This document shows, piece by piece, positions 44,999 to 54,840 of a DNA stretch of 64,000 bases (the first letter of the stretch is position 1; each line of letters begins with the position of its first letter). The notes beneath the pieces were generated by a model. It ran no database searches. It had not been told where the DNA came from and saw nothing but the letters and a program-made list of their open reading frames with translations. Where the stretch lies: the NCBI RefSeq assembly GCF_963930625.1, contig NC_089249.1:98516775-98580774 (forward strand), written 5' to 3'. The position numbers and the translations under genes were made by a program. This DNA comes from Muntiacus reevesi. Its lineage: Eukaryota > Chordata > Mammalia > Artiodactyla > Cervidae.

Positions 44999-45184
44999 GG
45001 GCTTCCCAGGTGGCTCAGTGGTAAAGAATTTCCCTGCTAATGTAGGGGATGCAGAAGATGCAGTTTCAGTCTCTGACCCACTCCAGTATTCTTGCCTGGA
45101 AAATCACAAGGACAGAGGAGCCCGTAGGGCTACAGTCCATAGGGTTGCAAACAGTTGTATATGGCTTAGCAACTGAGCCTGCAG
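44999..45184 (+). mobile_element. Bov-tA SINE inside Tigger
   Basis: A full-length Bov-tA flanked by AGTAAGTCCCCT (44987-44998) and AGTAAGCCCCT (45185-45195), a duplication of the Tigger end with one base lost. It is a third-level insertion. Confidence 0.93.
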
Positions 45185-45348
45185 AGTAAGCCCCTTGCCT
45201 ACAAACCTTCAAATTGTGAACTTTCAAAGATGTGACTGTGCATTTGCATGTGGAATCATATTAGTTCACATGTCTGGTGTACATTGCAACACGTGTGCAT
45301 CATCTACAAGGGATTGTGCTTTTGTGTCTTTTACTGTATAGTACTTTT

Positions 45349-45799
45349 GCTGTACAACACCAGGAGCTTACTAAAGAAGACCTGATGGAATTGGACGCCC
45401 AGAGAAAGGATGAAGAGAGACAAAAGGAAGAAGAAGAAACAGAAGAACTAAGAGATTCGTGATGCAGGAAATGGCAAGGGAATTTTCTTTATTTGAGGAG
45501 CACTGTTAGTTTTGAGTCACAGGACCTGAATGCAGTATGGTACACAAAGGTTGCAGTAGCTGTTCAGAATACAGTACAGTGCTACCCTGTCATCTATGAC
45601 AAGAAAAATAAAGCTACTACCAAGACATCACTGGATCATTTTTTTCAAGAGGGTAGATAGAATTGAATTCAGCAAAGACCTGGAACCTGTGCCATTAACA
45701 TCAGGCATAAGTGAAATTGCAACTTGCTCTCCATCTCCTATTGCCTATGATCCTTCAGGTCTGCCATCTCCTACTTCCTCTCCCTCCTCCAATCAGTAA
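45349..45799 (+). pseudogene. Tigger transposase C-terminal remnant
   Basis: A frame ending at 45462 reads QELTKEDLMELDAQRKDEER and QKEEEETEEL, the acidic region near the end of Tigger transposases. After a frameshift it continues with IIFFKRVDRIEFSKDLEPVP and a serine/proline-rich end (SPTSSPSSNQ), stopping at 45799. The catalytic DDE domain lies in the deleted part. The remnant can do nothing by itself, and any ATG used is not the native start. Confidence 0.88.
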
Positions 45800-46028
45800 C
45801 TCTTCCTGCCTGTTCACTCAGTGCCAGCCTGCATGCCATCTGTTGTGCTGTACTACTGTACTTCTCGTTACTGTACTATAACATTTAAAATGTTTACTTT
45901 TGCTTGTTTTTGTATTTTATTTGTGTGAAAGTATTATACAGTGTAATGCTATATAGCTGATTGAACAAATTGGACTCACAAAAGTGCTCTTGGAACAGAA
46001 CTAGTTCATATGTAGGGGATTTACTGTA

Positions 46029-46410
46029 CATTCTTTTCAAGTTTATATGGAATGTTTTCCACAGCATAATAGGTCACAAAGCAAGCCTCAACAAATTTAA
46101 AAGGATAAAAATTATATCAAGCATCTTCTTCAACCACAATTGTATGAAACTAGAAACAAAACAGGAAGAGAACAAACATATGGAAACTGAAAGACATGGT
46201 ATTAAAAACATGATCATCAAAGGGTCAATGATTCAATCAAAGAGGAAATCACAAACTACCTTGACACAAATGAAAATGGAAACACAACTTCCCAAAATTC
46301 ATGAGACATAGCAAAAGCAGTCCTAGAAGGAAGTTCATAGGGAAAGAAGCCTTCTTCAAGAAACAAACAAAACAAAACTTCAAATAAGCAACCTAATCTA
46401 CCACCTAAAA
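46029..46410 (+). mobile_element. older L1: endonuclease region after Tigger
   Basis: ORF2 text continues: TTCTTTTCAAGTTTATATGG, AATAGGTCACAAAGCAAGCC, AAGCATCTTCTTCAACCACA (the SDHNA-like site), and later GCAAAAGCAGTCCTAGAAGG. It is full of stops. BovB begins near 46411. Confidence 0.8.
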
Positions 46411-47064
46411 AAGAGATGACAGGAATACAGAGAACTATACAAAAAGGTCTTAATGACCCAGATAACCATTGTGGTGTAGTCACTCATCTAAAGCCTGATA
46501 TCCTGGAGTCTGAAGTAAAATTGGCCTAGGGAGTATTACTACAAAAAAGGCTAGAGGAGGTGATGGAATTCCAACTGAACTATTTAAAATCTTGAAAGAT
46601 GATGCTGTTAAAGTGCTGCATTCAATATGTCAGCAAATTTGAAAAACTCAGCAGTGGCCACAGGACTGGGAAATGTCAATTTTCATTCCAATCCCAAAGA
46701 AAGCCTGTATTAAAGAATTTACAAACTACCTTGCAGTGCTCATTTCTCATACTAGTAAGGTTATGTTCAAAATCCTTCAAGGTATGCTTCAGCATTATGT
46801 GAACCCAGAACTTCCGATGTACAAGTTGGATTTAGAAAAGGTAGAGGAACCAGAGTTCAAAATGACAACATTTATTGGATCCTAGAGGAAGCAAGGGAAT
46901 TCCAGAAAAACATCTGCTTCATTGACTACACTAAGGCCTTTGACAGTGTGGATCACAATAAACTGTAGAAAATTCTTAAAGAGGTGGGAATACCAGATCA
47001 TCTTACCTGTCTCCTAAGAAAGCTGTATACGGGTCAAGAATTGACAGTTAAAACCTTACATGAA
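46411..47064 (+). mobile_element. BovB LINE, first part, inside older L1
   Basis: BovB from the linker to the RT: a GAACTATACAAAAAGG block, SKKG-like text, VSIFIPIPKKACIKEFTNYL (46673) and DYTKAFDSVDHNKL-like text near 46920-46965. It is split at 47064 by a young L1_BT 3' insertion and resumes at 47523. A stop lies just after the VDHNK site. It is inactive. Confidence 0.95.
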
Positions 47065-47468
47065 TACAGAGTGAAGTAAGTCAGAAAGATAAAGAACATT
47101 ACAGTATACTAACACATATATACGGAATTTAGATAGATGGTGGCGATAACCCTATATGCAAAACAGAAAAAGAGACACAGAAATACAGAACAGACTTTTG
47201 AACTCTGGGGGAGAACGTGAGGGTGGGATGTTTTGAAAGAACAGCATGTATATTATCTATGGTGAAACGGACCACCAGCCCAGGTGGGATACATGAGTCA
47301 GGTGCTCGGGCCTGGTGCACTGGGAGGACCCTGAGGAGTCGGGTGGGGAGGGAGGTGGGAGGGGGGATCGGGATGGGGAATACATGTAACTATATGGCTG
47401 ATTCATGTCAATGTATGACAAAACCCACTGAAATGTTGTAAAGTGATTGGCCTCCAACTAATAAAATA

Positions 47469-47507
<39 letters not shown>
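47065..47507 (+). mobile_element. young-looking L1_BT 3' insertion with long A-tail
   Basis: A 5'-truncated L1_BT 3' UTR of about 405 bases with a G-rich block (47335-47372), ending in an uninterrupted A-run at 47474-47511. It is bounded by 15-bp repeats, AAAACCTTACATGAA, at 47050-47064 and 47508-47522. The site reads GTT/AAAAC, the complement of TTTT/AA, the preferred L1 endonuclease cut. The long pure tail and perfect repeats point to a recent insertion. Confidence 0.97.
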
Positions 47508-47515
<8 letters not shown>

Positions 47516-47522
47516 ACATGAA

Positions 47523-48445
47523 ATACCTGACTGGTTCAAAATTGGGAAAAGAGTACAACAAGGCTGTATATTGTCACCCTGCTTATTTAACTTATATGCA
47601 GAGTACATCATGTGAAAAGCTGGGCTCAATGAATCAGACTGGAATCAAGATTTTCAGGAGAAATGTCAACAACCTCAGATATGCAGATGATACCACTCTA
47701 ATGGCAAAAAACTAAGGAAATAAAGAGCCTCTCAGTGAAGAGGAAAGAGGAGAGTGAAAAAACTGGCTTAAAACTCAGTATTCAAAAAATTAAGATCATG
47801 GCATCTGGTCCCATCACTTCATGGCCAATAAAAGGGGAAAAATTGGAAAAAATGACAGATTTTATCTTCTTGGGCTTCAAAATTATTACTGATGGTGACT
47901 GCAGCGGTGACTTTAAAAGATGCTTGCATCTTGGAAGGAAAGCTATGACAAACCTAGACAGCATGTTAAAAAACAGACATCACTTTGCTGACAAAGGTCC
48001 ATCTACTCAAAGCTATGGTTTTTGCAGTAATCATGTATGGATGTGAGAGTTGGACCATAAAGAAGGCTGAGTGCCAAAGAACTAATGTTTGCAAACTCTG
48101 ATGCTAGAGAAGACTCCTGAGAGTCCCTTGAACTGCAAGGAAATCAGTCAATCATAAAGGAAATCAATCCTGAATGTTCATTGGAGGAACTGATGGTGAA
48201 GCTGAAGCTTCAATATTTTGGCCACCTGATGTGAAGTACCAACTCATTGGAAAAGACCTGATGCTGGGAAAGATTGAAGGCAGGAGGCGATGGGGACAAC
48301 AGAGGATGAGATGGTTGGATGGCATCACCGATTCAATAGAGGTAAGTTTGAGCAAGCTCCGAGAGATGGTGAAGGACAGGGAAGCCTTGCGTGCTGTAGT
48401 CCACGGGGTCACAAAGAGTTGGACATGACTGAGCAACTGAACAAA
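47523..48445 (+). mobile_element. BovB LINE, second part
   Basis: The same BovB resumes: QGCILSPCLFNLYAEYIM text, the RYADD catalytic site (at about 47678-47692), the region with KEESEKTGLKLSIQKIKIMA (47735-48046) and the C-terminal region, to a tail at 48445. A stop right after the SPCLFNLYAEYIM text and other breaks inactivate it. With 46411-47064 it gives about 1.6 kb of 5'-truncated BovB. Confidence 0.95.
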
Positions 48446-48450
48446 GCAAC

Positions 48451-48864
48451 GTGTATGGATGTTAAAGTTGGACCATAAAGAAGACTGAGTGCTGAATAAT
48501 TGATGCCTTCAAATTGTGGTACTGGAGATAGTTCTTGAGAGTCCCTTGGACTGCAAGGAGATCAAATCAGTCAATCCTAAAGGAAATCAACCCTGAATAT
48601 TTATTGGAAAAACTGATGCTGAAACCGCAGTTCCAATATTTGGCCACCTGACGTGAACAGCCAACTCAAAGGAAAAGACCCTGATGCTGGAAAAGATTGA
48701 AGGCAAAGGAGAACAGAGCAGCAGAGGTTGAGATGGTTAGGTAGCATCATGGACTCTAAGGACATGAATCTCAGCAAACTCAGGGAGATAGTGAAGGACA
48801 GTGAAGCCTAGTGTGCTACAGTCAATCAAGTGGCAAAGAATTGGACAAGACCTAGTGGCTGAAC
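48451..48864 (+). mobile_element. second BovB 3' fragment in tandem
   Basis: Another BovB 3' end begins at GTGTATGGATGTTAAAGTTG directly after the first BovB tail. It repeats the C-terminal region a second time, in the same orientation. It is more diverged in places. It leads directly into a Bov-tA head. Confidence 0.9.
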
Positions 48865-48866
48865 CT

Positions 48867-49085
48867 GGTGGCTCAGAGGTTAAAGTGTCTGCCTGCAATG
48901 CGGGAGACCTGGGTTCCATCCCTGGGTCTGGAACATCCCCTGGAGAAGAAAATGGCAACCCACTCTAGTATTCTTGCCTGGAAAATCCTGTGGACGGAGG
49001 AGCTTGGTGGGCTAGAGTCCACAGGGTTGCAAAGAGTCGGACACGATTGTCGACTTAACTTTTACTTAACTTTTTGCGACTGAAC
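48867..49085 (+). mobile_element. Bov-tA SINE
   Basis: The head starts at CTGGTGGCTCAGAGGTTAAA (a few bases missing), followed by the box-B-like GGGTTCCATCCC and the body, with a tail extended by an ACTTAACTTTTACTTAAC stretch. It joins the BovB fragment with no spacer, so the first bases of the SINE or last of the LINE have been lost. Confidence 0.9.
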
Positions 49086-49137
49086 AGCAAAAGAATTAGG
49101 GGGGAAAAAAAAAACCAAAGTGCAAAGTTATCAGGAA
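49086..49137 (+). mobile_element. older L1: last visible piece
   Basis: The block CCAAAGTGCAAAGTTATCAG followed by GAAGAAAGAAATAACA is ORF2 text that follows on from the piece ending at 46410. The outer L1 stops here, in ORF2, with no RT, 3' UTR or A-tail. Its 3' half was deleted. Confidence 0.65.
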
Positions 49138-49194
49138 GAAAGAAATAACAACTACAGTGCAACTACTAATTAGCTATGCATAAGGCACTGTGCC

Positions 49195-49312
49195 TACACA
49201 AGCGCGAACACACACGTACACACACTTATAATGTAATTATTACAAAAAAACATTTCACATCTGTTTTAGCCAGAAGGAAACTGACACACAGAGAAATTAT
49301 GATCAAATTCCT
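49195..49312 (-). repeat. MIR SINE fragment, antisense
   Basis: TGTTTTAGCCAGAAGGAAAC, TGACACACAGAGAAATTATG and a following ATCAAATTCCTAGGCTCC are antisense MIR core text. A CA-rich run (49204-49228) lies at its left. Confidence 0.6.
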
Positions 49313-49340
49313 AGGCTCCTGTTCTTTTGTTTGTTTGTTT

Positions 49341-49641
49341 GGTTTTTATTGAAGTATAGTTGATTTACAATGTTGTGTTAGTTTCTGGCGTACAGCAAAA
49401 TGATTTGTTATGTTTTTTCAGATTATTTTCCATTATACGTTATTACAAGTTATTGAACATAGTTCCCTATACTACATAGTAGGACTTTATTGTTTATTTT
49501 ATATACAGTAGTTTGTATCTGCTAATCCCAAACTCCTAATTTTTACTACCTCCCTCCCTTTTCTCTCTGGTAACCATAAGTTTATTTTCTGTGTCTATGT
49601 TTCTGTTTTGTAAATAAGCTCTTTTATATCATATTTTCTTA
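49341..49641 (-). mobile_element. artiodactyl L1 3' end, antisense
   Basis: TTTTATTGAAGTATAGTTGA, TTTACAATGTTGTGTTAGTT, GGTAACCATAAGTTTATTTT and TTTGTAAATAAGCTC are the antisense 3' end of a Cetartiodactyla L1. It is 5'-truncated. Confidence 0.9.
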
Positions 49642-51640
49642 ACCATGATTTAATCAGTGCCTTCTAAAGCCATGAGTTAATGTTGAACCTTTATTCAGGA
49701 AGGAAGTAAACGTTGGTGGAATTTTTTCATATACAAATATTTAAGTAGACATTTCTTCCAAGACTTTGGTACTAGAGCAATATGAATATGCACACATATT
49801 CATGTATGTGTATGTAATATACAAGAATGAAACTTTTATATCTATGCATATTCTTATGTCTCAACATATTTTCCAAGTATCATAGTCATTAAAGTTTCAT
49901 GAATATGATAAAATATATCTTAAAATCAATGAAGTACTAAAAAGAGACTAACTGACAATCTTTCTGGTTTATTGTTTCCTTGATGCATGAAACACTTTAT
50001 GTCAGCTTTTTCAAAGAAAGGAAAAACTAACAATAATGTAATTTCCTAAATTCTTTTCAGTATTTGAAAATGAAAGCCCAGTTCCAGATAATGAAGTTGA
50101 GCATGGTGAGATTTAAATTCTATCCAAATAAGTTACATTAACTCACAGTTATTTATTCTAATAAAGGAGAGGGGTCCCTGGATAATTGAAATCCATAGAT
50201 AATTGCTAAAACTGCATTTAGCAATATTTCTCAACCTCAACCCATACCAAATTTTTTATTGGCATTATAATCATGTAACAAAACTTTCTCATTTAAATTT
50301 CACTTCCTTTCTCTTTTCTTCTCACTTTAGTGAAAATAGAAATGCCTAAGTTAATAAAGAGCAGAAGGCAAAAGGCACCTGTCTTCTATCTAAGGGCAGG
50401 TCAGAGATTGGATGCCAAGAACATTTCTAGTACTTAAAACAGTGATTAAACCAAAACCTTTTAAATGTAGTTAGTGGAGTAATTTTGAAAATTTTATGAA
50501 AAAAAAGAAATTTAAGTGGTTTGTATTATCATTAGAGGCTAATCTTTATAAAACTTCAACTTTGAAAAAAATAGTTTCATACTGATCTAACATAGGTTTT
50601 TGTCAGGCAAAATGGTCCTATGAACAGAATAGCATATACATAAACTGTCACTGGTTATTCAATAAATTTCTTAACATGCCAACATCTCAATGTGGGTATA
50701 AGATGGTAATGAAACCTATGGAAAATTGGCAAATGGATATTATTTTATGATTTGTTCAGCCATTGACGAGTTGCAAGATATGTTGCAATACTGTCTGTTT
50801 GGCATTGTGTTATAGTCACATCAAGATTTAATTAAATCATGCAATATTTATTTATTCAAGAACCTTTTTTCTGTTCCCAGAAGAAGACTGGTGAATGAGA
50901 AAGTGCTTGCCTACCTCTTCCCAACTTGATATGTTTGGCCCTATGTTAAACAGATAACCAAAGGATACTAATACTTGAGGTCAAAGTGGACTTCCTGAGA
51001 AATCATCTCTAAAGTCAATCAGGGAATACTTTGTTTAAAATCAATTTGTGTTGAGATCAACACAAATGTGTTTTTACTCAAAACTGCTTATATACTTTTT
51101 GTTTGTCTATTTTTTGGCCACACAGAGTTTCTTTAAATGAAAACTTAGACATCTTAACAGTACAAAATCAGAGAGTAGTGATCTCCTTTTACTGAAACAT
51201 GGTGAGTGGAGAGGGAATACTGTACCTTGTCCTCTTCAGCTTTTCATCCTTCTTTGTGTACATTTCTCCCTAGTAGATGTGTGGATTGGTGGTAGATCAG
51301 TCCTAAAGTAAACACCTACTTGATAATCAGAACTAGACCCAGATAGGATTTGCCTCTAATTTTGTGTTATTTCCATTTCTTGTGTTTTGTTACTCATTTT
51401 AATCTCCAATTTTTTGATGAACTTATATAAATACATGGATGCCTGATGCTCCAATTCTGTTGACACTACCATCTGGGAAAGGAGTTGATCTCTGTGTCTA
51501 GTGGGATGTTATATTAATTAATTGATTCATTCATTCAACTAATCAGCATTATTGAACATGTAAATATGCCCTGGGCATTGTGCAAAATATAGGGATTATG
51601 GAGACAAATAAGACAACCATATTTTAATGACTTCTATAAA
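49642..51640. other. no gene recognised
   Basis: About 2 kb of AT-rich unassigned sequence. A short TTTTTTGGCCACACAGAG near 51110 recalls the antisense end of a CHR-type SINE but is too short to call. No exon is visible. Confidence 0.45.
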
Positions 51641-52130
51641 GTATAATTTTAATACTGTATATCATCTCATTTTAAGTGTACAATTCTGTGACTTTTAGTA
51701 ATTTTATGGAATTCTGGAACTATCACTAAAATTCAATTTGGGAATATTTTTATCACCCCAAAAGATCTCTTGTGTGTGTTTGCAATCTCCTTTCCCTCCC
51801 CTGACCTCAGGCAAACATTAATTTCTTTGTCTGTAAAGATTTGCCTTCTCTGAACATCTCATAAAAATAAAATGAGGTAATATGTAGTGTTTTGTATTTG
51901 ATTTCTTTCACTTAGCATAATGTTTTTGAGATTCATCCACCTTGAATCATGGATCAACAGTTTTTTCCTATTTATTGCTGAATAGTATTTTATCATATGA
52001 CTATGACACATTGTGTTTATCCATTAGAAAATTCTTATTTTGTTGCACAAAACAAACTAGAGATTTTAATATGTTGTCTATAACAGAATTTACTGCATAT
52101 TTCCTCATGATAGAAAGTTACTAAAAGTCA
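51641..52130 (-). repeat. old L1 3'-end relic, antisense
   Basis: TAAGTGTACAATTCTGTGAC, TCACTTAGCATAATGTTTTT, GAGATTCATCCACCTTG and a TATTGCTGAATAGTATTTTA block are antisense 3' text of an old mammalian L1. Confidence 0.75.
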
Positions 52131-53457
52131 TATTTTCTGTTTACATCAGGCTTTGAAGAGGTTGAGACTCTTGTTCTGGGAAAATTTAAGGGAAAAGAAA
52201 GAGCTCTGAAACTGCAGTCACCGGCATTGAACTCTTACAAGACCCTATGATTGACTTGGTTAAAAAAAAAAAAAGCATGCATGATTAGAAGATTTTGTTA
52301 CTACTGATGATAGCTTTGCACAGCTGGCTCAAATACAACAATATTGATAGGCATTCCACTTTATGATTGGCAGCAGGAGGAGCTCCATGGATCTGCTCCG
52401 TACTGAAAGGTCATGAAATAGATACATGAATATATACATACATACATAATATATAAGCAGAATGATATATCTGTTCTGTACATATGCATATACATAAGTA
52501 TTTAAAGACTCTGGGAATTATCCTAAGATTGTACAGCAAATAAATAAATAAAGATTTATTTAAGAAAATATACTTAAAACTTGATAAATACGCTGAGACT
52601 GTGGAAGTGAGCCACATCTCACATCCCTCTTCTGCCCTCATTCACTTACTCCCCACCACCAGCTCAGCTTGACAGAAGCTCCAACTGGGGTAGAGGAGAC
52701 CAAGAAGAGAGCACTTCCTCTCTTCTAAGCTTTCCATCAAGGGAAACTGTATCTCCTAGGAAGAGTAGGCTATCAGCATTTCTAATTCCCTTCAACTCTG
52801 AGTTGGAGAGTCTAATTATTGGTGAGTGCAACTGAGAAGCCAGAGACTCCACTCATAGGGCAGATGCTCCACCTAGGTATGGCAAGCCAAGGGTCTTAGC
52901 GCTTTTATTACCTTTCCCCTAGGTCACTCAGCAAATGTTCAAAGTCAGGAGAAGCAAGCTGAGAAGAACAGAGGCTACTGCCACCTCACATTGTCCAGAG
53001 CAGTTGCTCAGGGACAGTCCAGAAAAAGAGAACTCCAAAGCTTTCACCAAAGGAATTAATTCAGTAGAAAGTGTGAGTAACTTTAATACTAAGAACACTC
53101 TTAAAACAATGGAAATTTAGGTGATAAATAAGAGGCTGTTAGCTCTGTGGGATCACCAACCTAAACCATTGACCAGCTAGTTTACCAGAGACAAGCAGGG
53201 ATGAGAAAAGCCCTCCTAGAGTCAGAAGAAACTTGGCCTTAAAACTAAAGCCCATATTTAATTGGATCAGGCTGTGGAATAGTTTATGTCTGAAGATATT
53301 GTCAAAAACAATAGAGAAATCAGTCCATAACTAGCAGAGTCTAAGAGCTGGGTGTGGTAACAGTAGAGGAAGACAGCTTGAGATTAGAGAAAGACAGATA
53401 ACAGAGGCCCTGTTAAAACAACCCTGATCTCACAGAGATGTACATTTACCCAGGACC
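52131..53457. other. mostly unassigned
   Basis: Unassigned sequence with an A-run at 52262-52274. From about 52600 the text is richer in GC and could be the 5' part of the old L1 seen at 53605-53900. The open frame at 52935-53120 has no recognised motif. Confidence 0.35.
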
Positions 53458-53468
53458 ATACCTTAGGA

Positions 53469-53593
53469 CCCTGGGGAAGGAAATGGCAACCCACTCCAGT
53501 GTTCTTGCCTGGAAAATCACACGGAGGGAGGAGCCTGGTGGCCTACAGCCCATGGGGTTGCAAAGAGTCAGACTCAACTGAGTGACTTCACTT
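53469..53593 (+). mobile_element. headless Bov-A SINE with perfect target duplication
   Basis: Only the BovB-derived body is present (GGGGAAGGAAATGGCAACCC to CAACTGAGTGACTTCACTT). It is flanked by perfect 11-bp repeats, ATACCTTAGGA, at 53458-53468 and 53594-53604. The tRNA-like head was absent at insertion, so this is a 5'-truncated product. Confidence 0.95.
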
Positions 53594-53604
53594 ATACCTT
53601 AGGA

Positions 53605-53905
53605 GGAGCAATTCGATTTCACACAATGGTATTAATACATTTCATAGAAATATACTAACCTAGTCACTAAACAGAAAAGCCAATAATAATGAAAGCTAGC
53701 ACTGGAGAGGGGTTTGGAAAGCAAAAGCTAGAGTTGCTGCAATATATTACCTAGCATGTCCAGTTGCCAACAACAACAACAAAAATGATATATGCAAGGA
53801 ACAAACAGATATGACCCATATGTAGAGAAAGAAAGCACACAACAGAAATTTCAAGTGAGAGGGGCCAGATATTATATTTAGACAAACAAAGATCCTTCTG
53901 GAAAG
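53605..53905 (+). repeat. old L1 5'-region/ORF1 relic
   Basis: TGTCCAGTTGCCAACAAC, GATATGACCCATATGTAGAG, AACAGAAATTTCAAGTGAGA and GGGGCCAGATATTATATTTA follow the order of old L1 5'-UTR/ORF1 text. It has an AAC-rich run at 53768-53782. It is non-coding. Confidence 0.55.
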
Positions 53906-54116
53906 AATCAGGTTCAATCTGGCTGGAATGGAAAGTCTTTCCAGCAGTTCAAGTCTACATATTCTTGTCCAAAGACCTCTAGAAAAGGACTGGAATGACA
54001 GTGATGGAAAGACTGCTGTCTGGGGTAGTAAGTAACTACAATGTGTTCTGTAGACAGTTAACATTTAAAAATTTAAAAAAAAATGTGTTTTGTCTTTCAG
54101 ATGTTAACATGTATAT

Positions 54117-54296
54117 ACTGACTCATATGGTAAAATATCTGCCTGCAAAGCAGGGGACCAGGGTTCGATCCCTGTAGAAGGAAATGGCAACTCACTCCAG
54201 TATTCTTGCCAGGAGAATTTCATGGACAGAGGAGCCTGGCGGTCTGGAGTCCATGGGGTCATAAATAGTTGGATACAACTGAGCAACTAACACACA
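54117..54296 (+). mobile_element. Bov-tA SINE with internal deletion
   Basis: The head begins at CTGACTCATATGGTAAAATA and has a clear box B (GGTTCGATCC). About 25 bases following box B are missing (TGGGTTGGGAAGATCCCC-type text). The body is complete to CAACTGAGCAACTAACAC. Confidence 0.92.
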
Positions 54297-54307
54297 TTTT
54301 TAATATA

Positions 54308-54537
54308 GGGCTTCCCAAGTTGTGCTAGTGGCAAAGAACCTATCTGCCAATGCAGGATACAAAAGAGACATGGTTTGATCCCTGGGTTGGGAAGATCCCC
54401 TGGACTAGGAAATGGTAACCCACTCCAGTATTCTTGCCTGGAGAATCTCATGGACAATGGAGACTGGCAGGTTACACTCCATAGAGTAGCAGAGTCAAAC
54501 ATGACTGAAGCAACTTAACACACACACAACACACACA
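54308..54537 (+). mobile_element. Bov-tA SINE
   Basis: A full-length copy with a CA-rich tail (54519-54536). TTTAATATA (54299-54307) and TTATAATATA (54539-54548) may be a diverged target duplication. It lies 11 bases after the previous Bov-tA, so it probably used that copy's tail as its target. Confidence 0.93.
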
Positions 54538-54628
54538 TTTATAATATAAAAGTATAAAAATAACAAAACAATAAAGTATATTTATGTATAAAAAGTCCAT
54601 TTAGGTCCAAACTTCAGAAGGAGCTTGC

Positions 54629-54840
54629 ATGGGTGCTCAGTCAACTTAGTCATGTCTGACTCTTTGCAACCCTATGGACTGTAGCCTGCTAGGCTCCTCT
54701 GTCCATGGGATTCTCCAGACAAGAATACTGGAGTGGGTTGCCATTCCCTTCCCCAGTGGATCTTCCTGATCCAGGAATCAAACCCAAGTCTCCTGCATTG
54801 CAGGAAAAATCTTTACCATCTGAGCCACCAGGGAAGCCCT
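54629..54840 (-). mobile_element. Bov-tA SINE, antisense
   Basis: A full-length antisense copy, with the head AGGGCTTCCCTGGTGGCTCA at its right end. The short repeat AAGGAGC lies on both sides (about 54618 and 54844), too short to be firm. With the two preceding copies it forms a head-to-tail then tail-to-tail cluster. Confidence 0.95.

Larger units (their letters stand above)
44986..46026 (+). mobile_element. Tigger (pogo-family) DNA transposon, internally deleted
   Basis: The element starts CAGTAAGTCCCCT and ends with a matching inverted AGGGGATTTACTG. TA dinucleotides flank it at 44984-44985 and 46027-46028, the pogo/Tigger target duplication. The left part is 5' UTR. It joins at about 45347 to the last part of the transposase gene, so the DNA-binding and most of the DDE catalytic region are missing. 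A Bov-tA (44999-45184) lies in its left end. Around it the L1 text is continuous (GCAGAGTA / CATTCTTTTCAAG), so the Tigger jumped into an artiodactyl-type L1. Confidence 0.92.

Noticed and set aside
54160..54175. A good tRNA-like box B (GGTTCGATCC).
   Set aside because: It belongs to the tRNA-derived head of a Bov-tA SINE; no cloverleaf or functional tRNA gene is present.
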